Assembly (NCBI GenBank): GCA_956465555.1
Contig: OY101116.1
Location: forward strand, 2,046,001 to 2,110,000
Direction: 5' to 3'
From: Nitzschia sp. pyKryTriq1
Taxonomy: Eukaryota > Bacillariophyta > Bacillariophyceae > Bacillariales > Bacillariaceae
Length of the DNA: 64,000 nt
The position numbers and the translations under genes were made by a program. Positions 30,369-41,200 of this stretch are shown in pieces. Numbering within the stretch: the first letter of the stretch is position 1; the number at the start of each line of letters is the position of its first letter. Below the pieces are notes generated by a model that was not told where the DNA came from, did no database searches, and saw only the letters and a program-made list of their open reading frames with translations.

Positions 30369-33185
30369 TTAAAAGGTGAGAGTCTCTACGGAATATCCTG
30401 GCAAGTCTTCTTGATTGGGAAGTGCTCTGGCGGAAGCTGGGGCACTTTTGGCTTCGAGCTTTGCCTGAATCTCAGCTTCTACCCGACGCACATCCTCCTT
30501 GAGAGAGATGATTTCTTGAGAGTGCTTCGTTGTCAAATTGATTGCGCGCCGAAGACTAGTCAAGTAGGTCTCTCCGTCTTCACCTCGGACAGTTGAAAGC
30601 TCGTCATGGAAACTATCACAGAGAGCTGCAACCCACTGACAAATGGATCGAATTGCATTGACGCTCGGTGGGGCCTTCGAAATTATATCTTTCGCCCTTG
30701 TGGATGCGAGAATGTTCGAAAGCAGCCGAGCAAGAATGATGGCTTCGTGCTTCTCAACCAAGTCTAGCATGGCGACTCGTAGCATGGCTTCGTTACACTG
30801 AGAGTAGGATACTATCCGATACAACATATACGTAGTGCCTGCCAATATCAGCCGACGACTCAGCTGGTCCAGCTCTGGTGATTGGACGACTGAAGCAGTG
30901 GCAGTACGATCCAAGGACTTTGTCAAGCTGGACCTCAGGGTAAAGAACTTCCGTGCCACTGACGAATGCTGGCTGTGGAGGTTGTATTTGCGTTCGTCGA
31001 TAAGCATCTCAGCAATGTCTTCTGGCAAGGCACGACGCATCAAATAACTAAGCATCACTACCAGTTGGCGCTCAGAAACATCGGGGCACTTCTGAAGCAT
31101 GGCGGACATCATGTCAACCGGTGTAAAGCATCGGCGGCCTCTTTTGTTGGAAAGTTTCAGACTGCGCAGGACTGTGGTCAGTTGGTGCTCGCCTTCGGAT
31201 GATTGAATACTTTCTGTTCCATCGAAATGATGCCGCGCAGACAATTTCCCAGTATTCAGCAGGCGGCTCAGGATAACACGTGCATCTAAACGAGAAAGAG
31301 CGATTCGTCTAGCAACGGTGCGATCTTCTACTGTCCCAACTTGTAGTAGTTTGAGAACAATTCGTGTTGCTCCGTCGATGAATGCCTGAGGGAGTGAGGA
31401 CGGTGTGATTGCCCGGGCATGAGTTTTTGAAGACGACTGAATACTGTTCAATCCATTCTTCTGAAGGATCTTCAAGACTTGGTTCGAGCCATTCAGTCTT
31501 CCATGACCATTGGACGAAAGATCATCTTGGGGGTTGTGTTGCCCTTCATTGTCGTCAGATTTTGATTCAACATTCTCCAAAGTTGCCAGCAACGTTGCAA
31601 CCGAACCCTCATACGTGTCCATGAACATGAAATCTTCTACCTCCTCCTCCGTCGAAGAACAAATTTTCAGGCGAGCACTGTCAAGAGAAGACAGAACTTC
31701 ATGAATGGTCTCTTCCATACTTTTCTTCTTGGTCGGGAGATCTTTTGTTGGACGAAGATCGAGGATGTTCTCGATGACCATCGTAGAGTCATTTTCGGCA
31801 TTGGCATGCACGTCGATGACGGACGAGGCGAGTTTAGATGCCAACGACAACTTTGTAGTCGCCAGATTCTCATAACTTTCGTCAAGCATCACAGAGGAAA
31901 AAATACAGTGCAGAACTCCACTGTTTGGATAGAGGATAACCAGAGTCCCAAATTTCGAATCCGTACAGAGGAGCCAACCAGCGTCGACATCCAGCAATGC
32001 CTTTGGGAGAGAGACTGTCTGGAGGATGGACCCTGTCTCAAGATCAAAGAGATAAAGAGACTGCTCGGCTGCCACCACCAAGAGTGTTTCGCCTATCATT
32101 CCACACTGCTTGGTTTCGTCGGGCAATGTAACTTTCCTGTGCGTAAGATCACCCGATGCAAACGATAGAAGTGCACAACAACACTTGGCTGTAGTGTCAC
32201 TCTTCGTTTGCTTCACGCGATACATGATGGAAGTACTGGGTCCCGATCCAGAAGTTGACACGAGTAATTTTGCACTTTCCACGACTTGGTCGGGTTCAGA
32301 AACCAGCGGAATTTGTACCACTCGTTGCTGCAAGGTACCGTCAACGATCGTCTTTTCACCATGGGCAAATCTTTCGAACTGAACTTCGTGACGAACGAGA
32401 TGTAGTGACCTCTCATCATAGAAAACCTGGTAGACACAAACATTAGTGTGACTATCAGCATCCGACATCTTTCTCTTGCGCCCAGCGCCCTTGACATGTC
32501 CCTGCGGAAGCTCGGCGAATGTCCCTGCATGTTGGGGCGTATCCTTGAGCATCTTCGGTAAGTATTCCACTGACAACTGATCAGTACCATCTTTGCTGCT
32601 TTCTACACGAGCAATAAAGATAGTCCCGTCTTTGCATGATCCATACACCACTCCTTTGTGAAGGGGCAACAACGACATCGAGACGGCAGGTTTTGCAAGG
32701 TCGATTCTAACCGCATGTTTCTCGTCTGGCCCATTTGCTTTCAAGGCGTTCCAGCAGCACAGTCGACTGTTCCCATGTTGAAGCGCGTAAACCTGCTCAT
32801 TCTTCGCGTCTAGAATTGCCGGTATCCTGGGTAGCTCATCATCCGACGACTTTTTGCCACTCAACGGTGGCGCGAAGGAGCCTACACTCCCAGGTCGGCT
32901 CGAGTATCTAAGGGAGGAAAATTCATCATAGGAAAGATCTTTGGATCTGCCGATAGTAGAAATTTGGTGATCAGATGATACCAACAAGATAGGTTGACTG
33001 TCAGTGAATTCTGCAGAATGCTGCTTCCACTTTTGCTGCCCCCTTCTCGAAGAGGTCGTGACAAACGAAGCGTCGGCGGGAAAATCACAAGGATCATCAC
33101 TTTCGCTTCGCTTTCTTCGCCGCTTCGTGGTCGGGATTTTAATGGAGCTTTGGACTGTCTTAAATGGTGAAAGTTGAACTAACAT
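30369..33185 (-). CDS. NOL11: NOL11-like nucleolar protein (t-UTP type)
   Basis: Single exon, 938 aa, starting MLVQLSPFKTVQ (12 further codons upstream begin with TTG, not ATG). A basic nuclear-localisation-like patch TTKRRRKRSE follows. The first half reads as a beta-propeller: weak repeats such as RLCCWNALKANG, GVVYGSCKDGTIFIARVE and LLVVAAEQSLYLFDLETG. The second half is helical and ends with a coiled coil (SLKEDVRRVEAEIQAKLE) and LPGYSVETLTF. That ending matches the LYSIEVLELF terminus of animal NOL11, and the propeller-then-helix layout is the same. NOL11 works in the small-subunit processome and supports rDNA transcription and pre-18S processing. The family call rests on layout and this terminus. 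Confidence 0.65.
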   Translation of the reverse strand: MLVQLSPFKTVQSSIKIPTTKRRRKRSESDDPCDFPADASFVTTSSRRGQQKWKQHSAEFTDSQPILLVSSDHQISTIGRSKDLSYDEFSSLRYSSRPGSVGSFAPPLSGKKSSDDELPRIPAILDAKNEQVYALQHGNSRLCCWNALKANGPDEKHAVRIDLAKPAVSMSLLPLHKGVVYGSCKDGTIFIARVESSKDGTDQLSVEYLPKMLKDTPQHAGTFAELPQGHVKGAGRKRKMSDADSHTNVCVYQVFYDERSLHLVRHEVQFERFAHGEKTIVDGTLQQRVVQIPLVSEPDQVVESAKLLVSTSGSGPSTSIMYRVKQTKSDTTAKCCCALLSFASGDLTHRKVTLPDETKQCGMIGETLLVVAAEQSLYLFDLETGSILQTVSLPKALLDVDAGWLLCTDSKFGTLVILYPNSGVLHCIFSSVMLDESYENLATTKLSLASKLASSVIDVHANAENDSTMVIENILDLRPTKDLPTKKKSMEETIHEVLSSLDSARLKICSSTEEEVEDFMFMDTYEGSVATLLATLENVESKSDDNEGQHNPQDDLSSNGHGRLNGSNQVLKILQKNGLNSIQSSSKTHARAITPSSLPQAFIDGATRIVLKLLQVGTVEDRTVARRIALSRLDARVILSRLLNTGKLSARHHFDGTESIQSSEGEHQLTTVLRSLKLSNKRGRRCFTPVDMMSAMLQKCPDVSERQLVVMLSYLMRRALPEDIAEMLIDERKYNLHSQHSSVARKFFTLRSSLTKSLDRTATASVVQSPELDQLSRRLILAGTTYMLYRIVSYSQCNEAMLRVAMLDLVEKHEAIILARLLSNILASTRAKDIISKAPPSVNAIRSICQWVAALCDSFHDELSTVRGEDGETYLTSLRRAINLTTKHSQEIISLKEDVRRVEAEIQAKLEAKSAPASARALPNQEDLPGYSVETLTF

Positions 33186-33754
33186 GTTGCTTTTGACTGT
33201 AGTGGAGCTCCAACCGTTCAATAATCAAACATGAACTGGCAAGCAAAAGAAATGGATGCCCATGCTCCATGCTCTTCGGTTTTTCTGTTGCCTTTCTTTG
33301 CTTTTGATGGGCTCTGCCGAGACCCGGCCAAGATCGCTGGCTGGGGGGAGACTTGCGCAGGACGCGCGAAATAACGGAGGACGGCAAGACCATGGATCTT
33401 TTCATCACTATGTACTTGTCGGACGTCCGTCACCGTTCGAACCATCATGCCATACAATAAGTGCGGCCACAGGCCACAGGCCACAAAACATCGCGAGACG
33501 ATGATCCCTACTTGTACCGTATCTGGCCTACAGTACCGGTATGGCAGAAGAAGATGAAATATGAAATACTGTAGGATGAAGATGAAGCCATTTCATCTCT
33601 ATTTTTGCGTGTCCAGAAACCCCCAATCGGTCGATTGGTACTGGTTCTGCTACTTGCTGACACTCAAAGGCCACCCGTCTCCAAATCCGAATAGTATACG
33701 ACGAGCGAAGTCTGGAAATCGAAACCTACCCCCTATTCCAAGAACATCAAGACA
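33186..33754. other. Divergent promoter region
   Basis: Between the NOL11-like gene (-) and the small membrane protein gene (+). It holds three GGCCACA units near 33465-33487 and a short GTAC patch near 33515-33545. No gene seen. Confidence 0.55.
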
Positions 33755-34189
33755 ATGGATGACTTGGATCGAGTGGCGCATCGAGTGAGCCTTTGTGCTT
33801 TGACAGGATTGTCTGCTGGTTCAGCGTATGCAACATTAACAGGATTGCCGCTTCGATCGACGTCGATAAAGGTTTCTGGCTCTTGCGCGATTGTTGCCAC
33901 GGCCATGTTTGGAGCAGAACGTATAGCCTATGTGGCCTTGAAAAATCAAATCGACAGCGAGCGACAGCTCGTCTTGACATCTCACGCATTTGCAGGCTTG
34001 ATGGGTGGAGGTTTAAATGGATACATGTATCAAAAGAAGCCGCTACGAGGAATGTTCTTTTTTCTTCCGGCAATGATGGGTGTTGGACTGATAGAGTTGG
34101 CTTGGGAGCGGCAAAGGCAAGCCAGAATACAGAAATTGAACGAAGGGGATGCGAGACGAGATGAAAGCGCTATTGACTCAAAACCATAG
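33755..34189 (+). CDS. Small multi-pass membrane protein, unknown
   Basis: Single exon, 144 aa. Three or four hydrophobic segments with small-residue (Gly/Ala) packing: LCALTGLSAGSAYATLTG, VSGSCAIVATAMFGAERIAY, LTSHAFAGLMGGGLNGYM and MFFFLPAMMGVGLIEL, then a charged tail. The Gly/Ala-rich hairpins resemble Tim17/22-type or other small organelle-membrane proteins, but no diagnostic motif is present. It lies tail to tail with CLPTM1, with 113 bp between stops. Confidence 0.7.
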   Translation: MDDLDRVAHRVSLCALTGLSAGSAYATLTGLPLRSTSIKVSGSCAIVATAMFGAERIAYVALKNQIDSERQLVLTSHAFAGLMGGGLNGYMYQKKPLRGMFFFLPAMMGVGLIELAWERQRQARIQKLNEGDARRDESAIDSKP

Positions 34190-34302
34190 TGTCCTTTAAG
34201 CTTTAGAAATACAGTGCTTTGGAGTGAAAGCCTCGTCGCTGTTGAGAGACGAGTGAGTCTGTGTTATGATCTACTTCCTTTCGAGACCAAGTCTATACAC
34301 AG

Positions 34303-36078
34303 TTATGATTGTTTCTCTTTTCCATCTGTTTTCTCCGCTTCAACAGTGTCCTGTTCACCTTCCGCCACCTTGTTATCGTTTTCCAGCAGTAGCTTCTTCT
34401 CCTCGCCATCTTCGTCGTAGGAATATCCAAACTCGTTGGTCCTAGATTTGTCCACTCGATAGAGATACACTTGAAACAGAAACAGGAGGAATACCACATC
34501 ATCACGCAAGGTCATGAGACGGTGCTTCCATGGCATTTCAATCAGCCAGGCAAAGGCATCGTCCACAAAGGTATTGAACATCTTGTACATGAAGACTTTC
34601 CATGGTAAATGTGCCACGGATTTGAGACGGTAGTTGACGTACAACTGAGGACAGAGGGAAATAAAGCCAAACGTGTAGACCGCGTTCGCCAGATTTGAGA
34701 TGAGCCAGCTGTACCAACTCTTGTACTCGTAGTGTTGTAGTGCATACAGAGCCCATCCAATGACTAATGGATAGAGGAGCATTGCCAAATTCTTGAAGGC
34801 GATTCGATCGTAATCGGCAGTCTCTTGTTCCCTGCCAGTCTGGACTTGACGGATAGCGACATAAGGAAAGCTCGACTTCCATTCGGGGCGCAGCAGCCTC
34901 CAGACCTTCCAACCGTCAACGCCCACAGAACTGAGCATACTCATTATGACGACCCAGCTCGTACCACCACCATCCAACAAATAGAGCAAAATAATCACAG
35001 AGCAGATCAGTCTGGTAATGGCTGTGGAAGTTGATACACCAGATAGGTTTTTTCTTCCTCGGTAAAATTTAATTTCATCCCGAAATGCCAGGTAATCAAA
35101 TGTGAGATGGAGATAGGAAATGACTTGCGTCAAGGCAAATCGATAAAGACGCTCATCCTGGAGAAAGTATCTGATCTCGTCTAGTTCTTCGCCTGGCAAC
35201 ATGGTCTCCACTGTTTCAAAAGCGGCGTGGGTTTGTCGATTCAATGAATCCATAACAGGCGACAAAGATGACAGCTTGACCTGAAGCTGAACCGGTGGTT
35301 TGCCATCTTCCGGTGGGGCTAGTTCAATTTGAGCAGATCTCTGCAAGGAAAGATCGTCCACATAGATCGATGGGGCATAAGTTGTCTGATTCCACGGTTC
35401 TAGTCGCAGTCCGTCCGCACGTTCTAACCATCCGTACTTGCGGTCTTCGGCAACAAAACGAATCCGCACAGCAGCTCTCCCATACTTGAGATACGGAATC
35501 CAAGTAGGAATCCTAATCTCTTCCTTTTTCGAGCTAGCATTCTGTGGTACAAGAGGCTGCTCGAGCAAGTTGCGAGCAGCCGTGTCCTGGCCCTTGAGAC
35601 CGGCCGTTCCCAGCCAAAGTCCACGCGGTCGACGTTCAATGACTCGTGAAATCTCAAACGGCACATTTCCAATGGGAGTGGAAGTTCCTGGAATATAAAA
35701 GGCAAATCGAGCTATCAAGGGTTTCACTTGATTTCGATCGGGGGATCGATGTCTCGCGCTGTTGGGAATCGGAACTTCACATTTTGTGCCGTTCGTCGTC
35801 AAGAGTTTTGGAAGTGTACCCGACTCGGGAAGTGTGACGTTGAAACGGCAAGACGGGACGGGGAACCAGTCGAACGCCACACCAACATTGTCATCTGATG
35901 ATGGCGATTCTGCTCGATACAACCAAAGTTCCATGGTCACTTCCTGCCCTGTGGTGACCAACGGCGCGTAGCATGGTCTTCCAGGAAGACAGGGTGCTCT
36001 CGGTTTCGCTGAGAGAACTAGCGAGTACCACGAAATGCCCGCGTAGGACAGAAACAAAAACAGCCACATAGACCACAT
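34303..36078 (-). CDS. CLPTM1: CLPTM1-family transmembrane protein
   Basis: Single exon, 591 aa; the first ATG is four codons inside a frame that opens with TTG. A signal-anchor (MWSMWLFLFLSYAGISWYSL) is followed by a large lumenal domain and then several membrane helices from about residue 350. Signature stretches of the family are clear near the C-terminus: LKSVAHLPWKVFMYKMFNTF, DDAFAWLIEMPWKHRL and LYRVDKSRTNEFGYSY, matching the FRDD...YPVDKKRVNEFG block of CLPTM1 and CLPTM1L. Animal members act in ER and Golgi membranes: CLPTM1 retains GABA-A receptors, and CLPTM1L is a lipid scramblase. Here the ancestral lipid role is more likely, by inference. Confidence 0.92.
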   Translation of the reverse strand: MWSMWLFLFLSYAGISWYSLVLSAKPRAPCLPGRPCYAPLVTTGQEVTMELWLYRAESPSSDDNVGVAFDWFPVPSCRFNVTLPESGTLPKLLTTNGTKCEVPIPNSARHRSPDRNQVKPLIARFAFYIPGTSTPIGNVPFEISRVIERRPRGLWLGTAGLKGQDTAARNLLEQPLVPQNASSKKEEIRIPTWIPYLKYGRAAVRIRFVAEDRKYGWLERADGLRLEPWNQTTYAPSIYVDDLSLQRSAQIELAPPEDGKPPVQLQVKLSSLSPVMDSLNRQTHAAFETVETMLPGEELDEIRYFLQDERLYRFALTQVISYLHLTFDYLAFRDEIKFYRGRKNLSGVSTSTAITRLICSVIILLYLLDGGGTSWVVIMSMLSSVGVDGWKVWRLLRPEWKSSFPYVAIRQVQTGREQETADYDRIAFKNLAMLLYPLVIGWALYALQHYEYKSWYSWLISNLANAVYTFGFISLCPQLYVNYRLKSVAHLPWKVFMYKMFNTFVDDAFAWLIEMPWKHRLMTLRDDVVFLLFLFQVYLYRVDKSRTNEFGYSYDEDGEEKKLLLENDNKVAEGEQDTVEAEKTDGKEKQS

Positions 36079-36881
36079 GATCGAAGTCAAAAGGTGGTGA
36101 GACGAAAGGGAGGTACTGACTTGATGAAAAGTTGATGGTTTTAAAATAATGAGAAAAATGAATTATTTGAAAGAGCAACGAGCAATGCGCTGAACTTTGA
36201 AGCAGGAAGCAGAGGAGGAGAAAAGTTTCGCAGTAAAGCGAAGCAGAGCGTGGGAGGAGGGAGGACAGACGCGCAACCAGTGGAACATGATCGAATGAAT
36301 CGAACATTCTGTCCGTGCGTGCGTGCGTGAGTGCTCCGTACCCAGCCCCTGGTACCCCAGGTACAAGTACGGTACACTGGTACTCGTACCAGGTACAAAC
36401 TACCGGTAGTACTGTACCGGTACGGTATGTACTCGTACCGGTACCAGGTACTGTACCGGTACAGTGTACCGTACCGCGCTCGACGGCCTGGGCCAGGAGG
36501 TCGTCGACGTCATCATGACGAAAAAGGAAACGAAAGTTACATTTGGTGTTTGAAATGATTGTAGATTCCAGATTCCTTCATTCAGTACGTGTAAGCCGTC
36601 GTCGATCCCTCTGCTTCAACATGCATATCCTCTTGGTAGCAAGAAACGCGTAGCTTTTGTCGTACAAGTTGAAGTTTCCCGCTGTTTTTCTGCCACTGCA
36701 TCATCGTCGGCATTCGACGACGGAGGACACGGGGGCCAACTGGAAGAAGTATCCAAGCGGTGGCCTCCAAATACGCAGATTGCAGGAAACCTCAATGGCA
36801 CCAATCCGAACTAACGGGTACAACTAGATTATTCGACGCATCTTCCTTTAGATTATATTATTGTTCCTTTTTTAGAGAAAA
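36079..36881. other. Divergent promoter region with dense GTAC repeats
   Basis: Between CLPTM1 (-) and the PhyH-like gene (+). Bases about 36350-36480 form one of the densest GTAC blocks, with overlapping GGTACC and ACCGGT palindromes. A GTGC tetramer run sits at about 36311-36327. Confidence 0.65.
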
Positions 36882-38069
36882 ATGGTGAAATACTCTGCTG
36901 CTGTCTTGTTGGCTGTCGCCACAACATCCGGCGCTTTCGCTCCCCGCCAGAGCTTGGCGCCCCGTGCCCCGCCATTGTCGCAATCGTCAAAGGCTGCCAC
37001 TGGCATTGAGGAAGTTACTTCAACTACCAGTGTTGGTGAGCTGCCAAGAGAAAAGAAAAAGATCCTGAAAGAGCCCGAACTTTGGGAATACAACTTTGGT
37101 CTTCAAGACCCGAAGATTCCTCTTCCTCATGGTCTCGTGAAAGATGTCTCTCCTCCAGAAAAGTTCCAAATTACCGAGGAACAAATTAGAACGCTGGAAG
37201 AGGACGGGGTTGTTCACATCAAGGGAGTTTTTGATGAAGAGTGGGTAGATTACCTACGAAAGGCAACGGCCTACCAAGTCGACGAACCACACTTCTGGGC
37301 CTTTGCTGGCACCGCGTCGAAACTCTACGATTACATCCAACGCAATGTATGGCAGACAAATAGTGCCTTTGCTAGATTCTATTACCACTCAGCAATGGGT
37401 CATGTCCTCGCTCAATGTGGTAGGACCGATGAAATTCGTGTTTCCACGGATCTGCTAATGGTGAACCCGAACAAGGGATTCAAATGGCACCAAGACAACC
37501 AAAACGGACCAATTACTTGGGACGAAGGCCTGCGCTTTTGGATCACAATGGACGAAACACCAAAGGATTACGGTGCTCCCGTCTACCTGAGGAAATCACA
37601 CTTCAACCAGGCTGTGGATGAACAGGCTGTCTTTGTTGATATTGAGCAAGCCGGACTTGAAGAATACAAGAATGAAAGGCTGGAATTCCGAACGATGCCC
37701 GGTGATATGCTTATCTGGCACCCGCGGACCATTCATAAGGTAGATGGACCAGCAGACGGTATCTGGACTTCGTACCGACGGGTACTGGGTGGTACCGTCG
37801 CCAAGGGTGGATCCAAGTACCATGACAAACGAGGTACAGGGGGTGTACTCTCGGATCTTGGACGACACGGCTTGACAGACATGGACCCACTCAAGTCCTC
37901 GTTCTTCCCGATCGTCTATCCTCAGTTTGACAAGCAAGAAGCAGAGGAAAGAGATTCGGGCAAAGTCGGACGCAACCCCGTTGATATCGTCAGCAAGATT
38001 GGCGGTATGGCGACAAAAGCATCGGGAGAGCGATTTAATTCTTTTTTTAAGGTCCTTGGTAGCCGATAA
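36882..38069 (+). CDS. PhyH-like 2-oxoglutarate dioxygenase, plastid presequence
   Basis: Single exon, 395 aa. The N-terminus is a short signal peptide ending SGAFAPR, which fits the ASAFAP-type motif that routes proteins into the complex plastid of diatoms, followed by a Ser/Ala/Pro transit-like stretch. The phytanoyl-CoA dioxygenase fold shows ITEEQIRTLEEDGVVHIKGV, the iron-binding His and Asp of FKWHQDNQNG, RFWITMDETPKDYGAPVYL and the distal His in HPRTIHKVDGP; the Arg of TSYRRVL would bind 2-oxoglutarate. The substrate is unknown; bacterial and algal relatives hydroxylate diverse small molecules. Plastid location is inferred from the presequence. Confidence 0.85.
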   Translation: MVKYSAAVLLAVATTSGAFAPRQSLAPRAPPLSQSSKAATGIEEVTSTTSVGELPREKKKILKEPELWEYNFGLQDPKIPLPHGLVKDVSPPEKFQITEEQIRTLEEDGVVHIKGVFDEEWVDYLRKATAYQVDEPHFWAFAGTASKLYDYIQRNVWQTNSAFARFYYHSAMGHVLAQCGRTDEIRVSTDLLMVNPNKGFKWHQDNQNGPITWDEGLRFWITMDETPKDYGAPVYLRKSHFNQAVDEQAVFVDIEQAGLEEYKNERLEFRTMPGDMLIWHPRTIHKVDGPADGIWTSYRRVLGGTVAKGGSKYHDKRGTGGVLSDLGRHGLTDMDPLKSSFFPIVYPQFDKQEAEERDSGKVGRNPVDIVSKIGGMATKASGERFNSFFKVLGSR

Positions 38070-38234
38070 AGGGATCGTTGCTGTGAGCCCATTAGCTCGC
38101 TCTCGACTGCTGGAAACGCGCAAAAGTTACATTCTTTCCAATACAATATAGACCTTTCATGGCACCCACACATAAAACGGCTGTGCCCGATGTAGGCGAA
38201 ACAAAAGCTATTTTAGAGCTGAAATCTGGTGCTA

Positions 38235-41200
38235 CTAGTTATGGCTTGCTGCTTGTTTCCATTCGTCCAAGAATGTCTTGCAGTAATCCATCTCGGCAAC
38301 CGCACTCCACGTCATAGCTGTGATATCATTACTCTGAGATGGCTCTGCCTGGAGGACATCATAGGTGATGAGGACCATGATGACGTTTCGAAGATGCTCC
38401 AACAGTATCACATTGGATGACTTGACAAGATCTCTTGACTCATCGGCGCCGTTCTCTTCCGCTTCGGCCTGAGGATTTTCTTGGTTCAGGATTTGCTTCA
38501 ACACATCCAACATGGGGGCCCATAGAGATACCAATGCATCCATTCCTTCATTCACAATGTTCTGCAAATGGTGGCGCAGGGGTTTGAAGATGAGGCCAAT
38601 GCAAAGTTCAAGTTCGATCTCATTCTCTGCACTGTCTTCACCGCCTCGCAATTCGACAATTCTACGGCCAGCTAGGGGGATGCAAATCTGCCCAAGGGCT
38701 CGGCACAGTTGGGGCACAGGAATTAGGCCACCTTGGTTCTCTAGAAATGAGTCTGTAAGCATCGATAGCGCATGATGCCGAACAGTCTACAACGCAGAGA
38801 AAATGCAGATGTAAGAAGGTGATCCATACACATGAGAACGGAAGTCAACCTGGCGTCCGACTTACCGAGACTGAGCACGAATGACATGCTTCGGCCATGC
38901 TGTCCAAAATTGGAAGCCAATTTTCATGCCAAAAGGCATCCTTTTCTTCACCGCTGCCCTCGCGGTAGACGTGAATAGCAGATGACTCGACTGTGTTGCA
39001 GAGAAGGTGGAGCAAGTCCAGGCCCGCAATGCTTAATTTGGGGCAATGGCGAACCTCGCCTGTCGCCACCAGTGTCCGAATGCATCTGACAGTCCCAGGA
39101 GGAACATCATCCTTTACTTCGGACACATCCAACAGAAAGTGTAGGGATCGATATGCCTGGAGGGAGGGATCATCCTCTGCCAGTCCTACCGTTCTTCCAA
39201 TAGCCTCCGATCTCACCGCCGGAAGTGTATATCCTCGATTTGCGCACCAGGTAGTCAATGCTAGAATGCCATTCCAGCCGCCGCCACTGATTCCACTCGT
39301 TCCATCGATGCCGCGAGTGATCCGCCAAAGACCCTCTGCAAGATGCCGATCAAAAGAATTCGCCAATGACTTTTTTGTCTCATTTTCTTCTACTTCGCCA
39401 AGAAGTGTCCAAGTCTCCAATACATCATTACAGATATCCCCGCGTTTAATGGCGCAGCAAGATATCCGAAGCAAGCCAGCGATGCATTTTTCCATCGAAC
39501 CACTGATCACTTGCAACTGCGTCCGATCATCTTCAGTGTAGCTATGGAAAATGGACTTGAGACGAGCATGGTAGTGTGATTTCAGATTGTCGTGCCAGAG
39601 AACGGATAAGCGATCTCGATTTCTCAGTGCGAGCTCGGCAATCAGAATTTCCGCGAACGCCTCAGACGCAGGGGATACTGGATTCTGAGATAGTTTTGCA
39701 GAAAACTCGCCGGAACTGATCTCACGCGTCATCGGCTTCGATGTGCCGTTTACTTCAATTGTCGGTTCAATTGGGATGAGAGCAGTCAAAGCCTCAAGAA
39801 TATTAGAGATGCTGTTATCGTCCATGAATCGACTATCGGAAATGAGCCCCGCATAATCACAATTCTTCGATAATCGCTTCCGCACTCGAGCTCGAGGTGA
39901 TAACCTTACTCCATTGGAGTCGTCGACACGTTCAAGACCCGTGACCATGATTTCTCGCTGCTGGTTGAGAAGCAAGTCTTCTTGAATTAGCAGACTCTCA
40001 AACTTCGCACCCAGTGTTAGTCGGCTATTTCCGTGGATGGAGTACGAGCTTTCGGTCTCATCGAAGCTACCCTTGCTTTCATCTTCGTCATCGCTTGGTG
40101 CAATCTCGTCCCAGATAATGAGTTCTTCCTTTCCATGCACGGTTCGCATATGTTCTGCAGGCACCCGACGACCCGAGGACTCAGTGCTGGCTGTACTCTC
40201 TACACTTCCAAAAAGAGCACGGCCCATGGCCCCGAAAACATAAGACACACCGGAAGATTTCTTCAGTTGAGAATCTTTCCCATTTCCGCGTTTCACCAAC
40301 TTAATCGTCCATTCTCGACGTCCATCTTCCTTAAGTAGGTCTGGTTCGCTCTCCATGAGAAGACTTTTGCCTCGACTAGAGATGCCGCCCCCGAGCATTT
40401 TCAAGTCTCGCATCTCAAAGAGCATGAGCCAAATGCGTTTCCATCCGTCGACACCAATCTCGTCATTCGCTTCGCGTGCTACACGTAAGGCGACGACAAA
40501 AGCACTCTGGGATTCAACAGAGTGAGCAAACGCCCAACTCCTCGCTGCGGCATCGGTTTTGTAATCCAAAAGGCCACTGTATTTACAAACGCAATTGAAG
40601 ATTTTGCAGAAAATATCGTTGCGACCCAGCTGCCTCACTCCCACGAGCATATCCCATGCCATGTCCATTCCTAGCCGAGCACCTTGGGCTCCCAGCATTC
40701 CTGTAGGTCCGGCCTCTGGGACCTTTTGAATATTGCTCGAACCAGAACCAGAACTTCGATTAACGCCCCACAGAGCACTGATGGAGGACATGATGGGCAT
40801 CCACACATGCTCGAGTACTAACTCGGTCAAGTCTTCGGCATCATGAACCGAAGGAAGATTATCGGAATGCGGGTCTTCTTCAGCAGAGCCTCGCAAGACA
40901 TCCTTCCAGCGTTCTACTGTCATGGACCCGTCTGCACCTTCCCCTTCCGTGCGGATTTCTTCTTCCCGGATGCTGTCATAGATAGCTTCCAAATACTCGC
41001 GAGGAAATTCTTTGCCCTTCTCGGTGATATCTTGACCATAATCTGTGTTATTCTTCACAAAGTCGGCCTTGCTCATTTTCCGGTCTTCTCGAATGTTGTC
41101 ATTGTGTTGATCAGTGTTGAGCATGATGATACTAAAGGAGAGCAAATACGCCGCATCGCTGGCCCTTTTGGGATCTTCGGAAAATACGTTAAGGGATCCT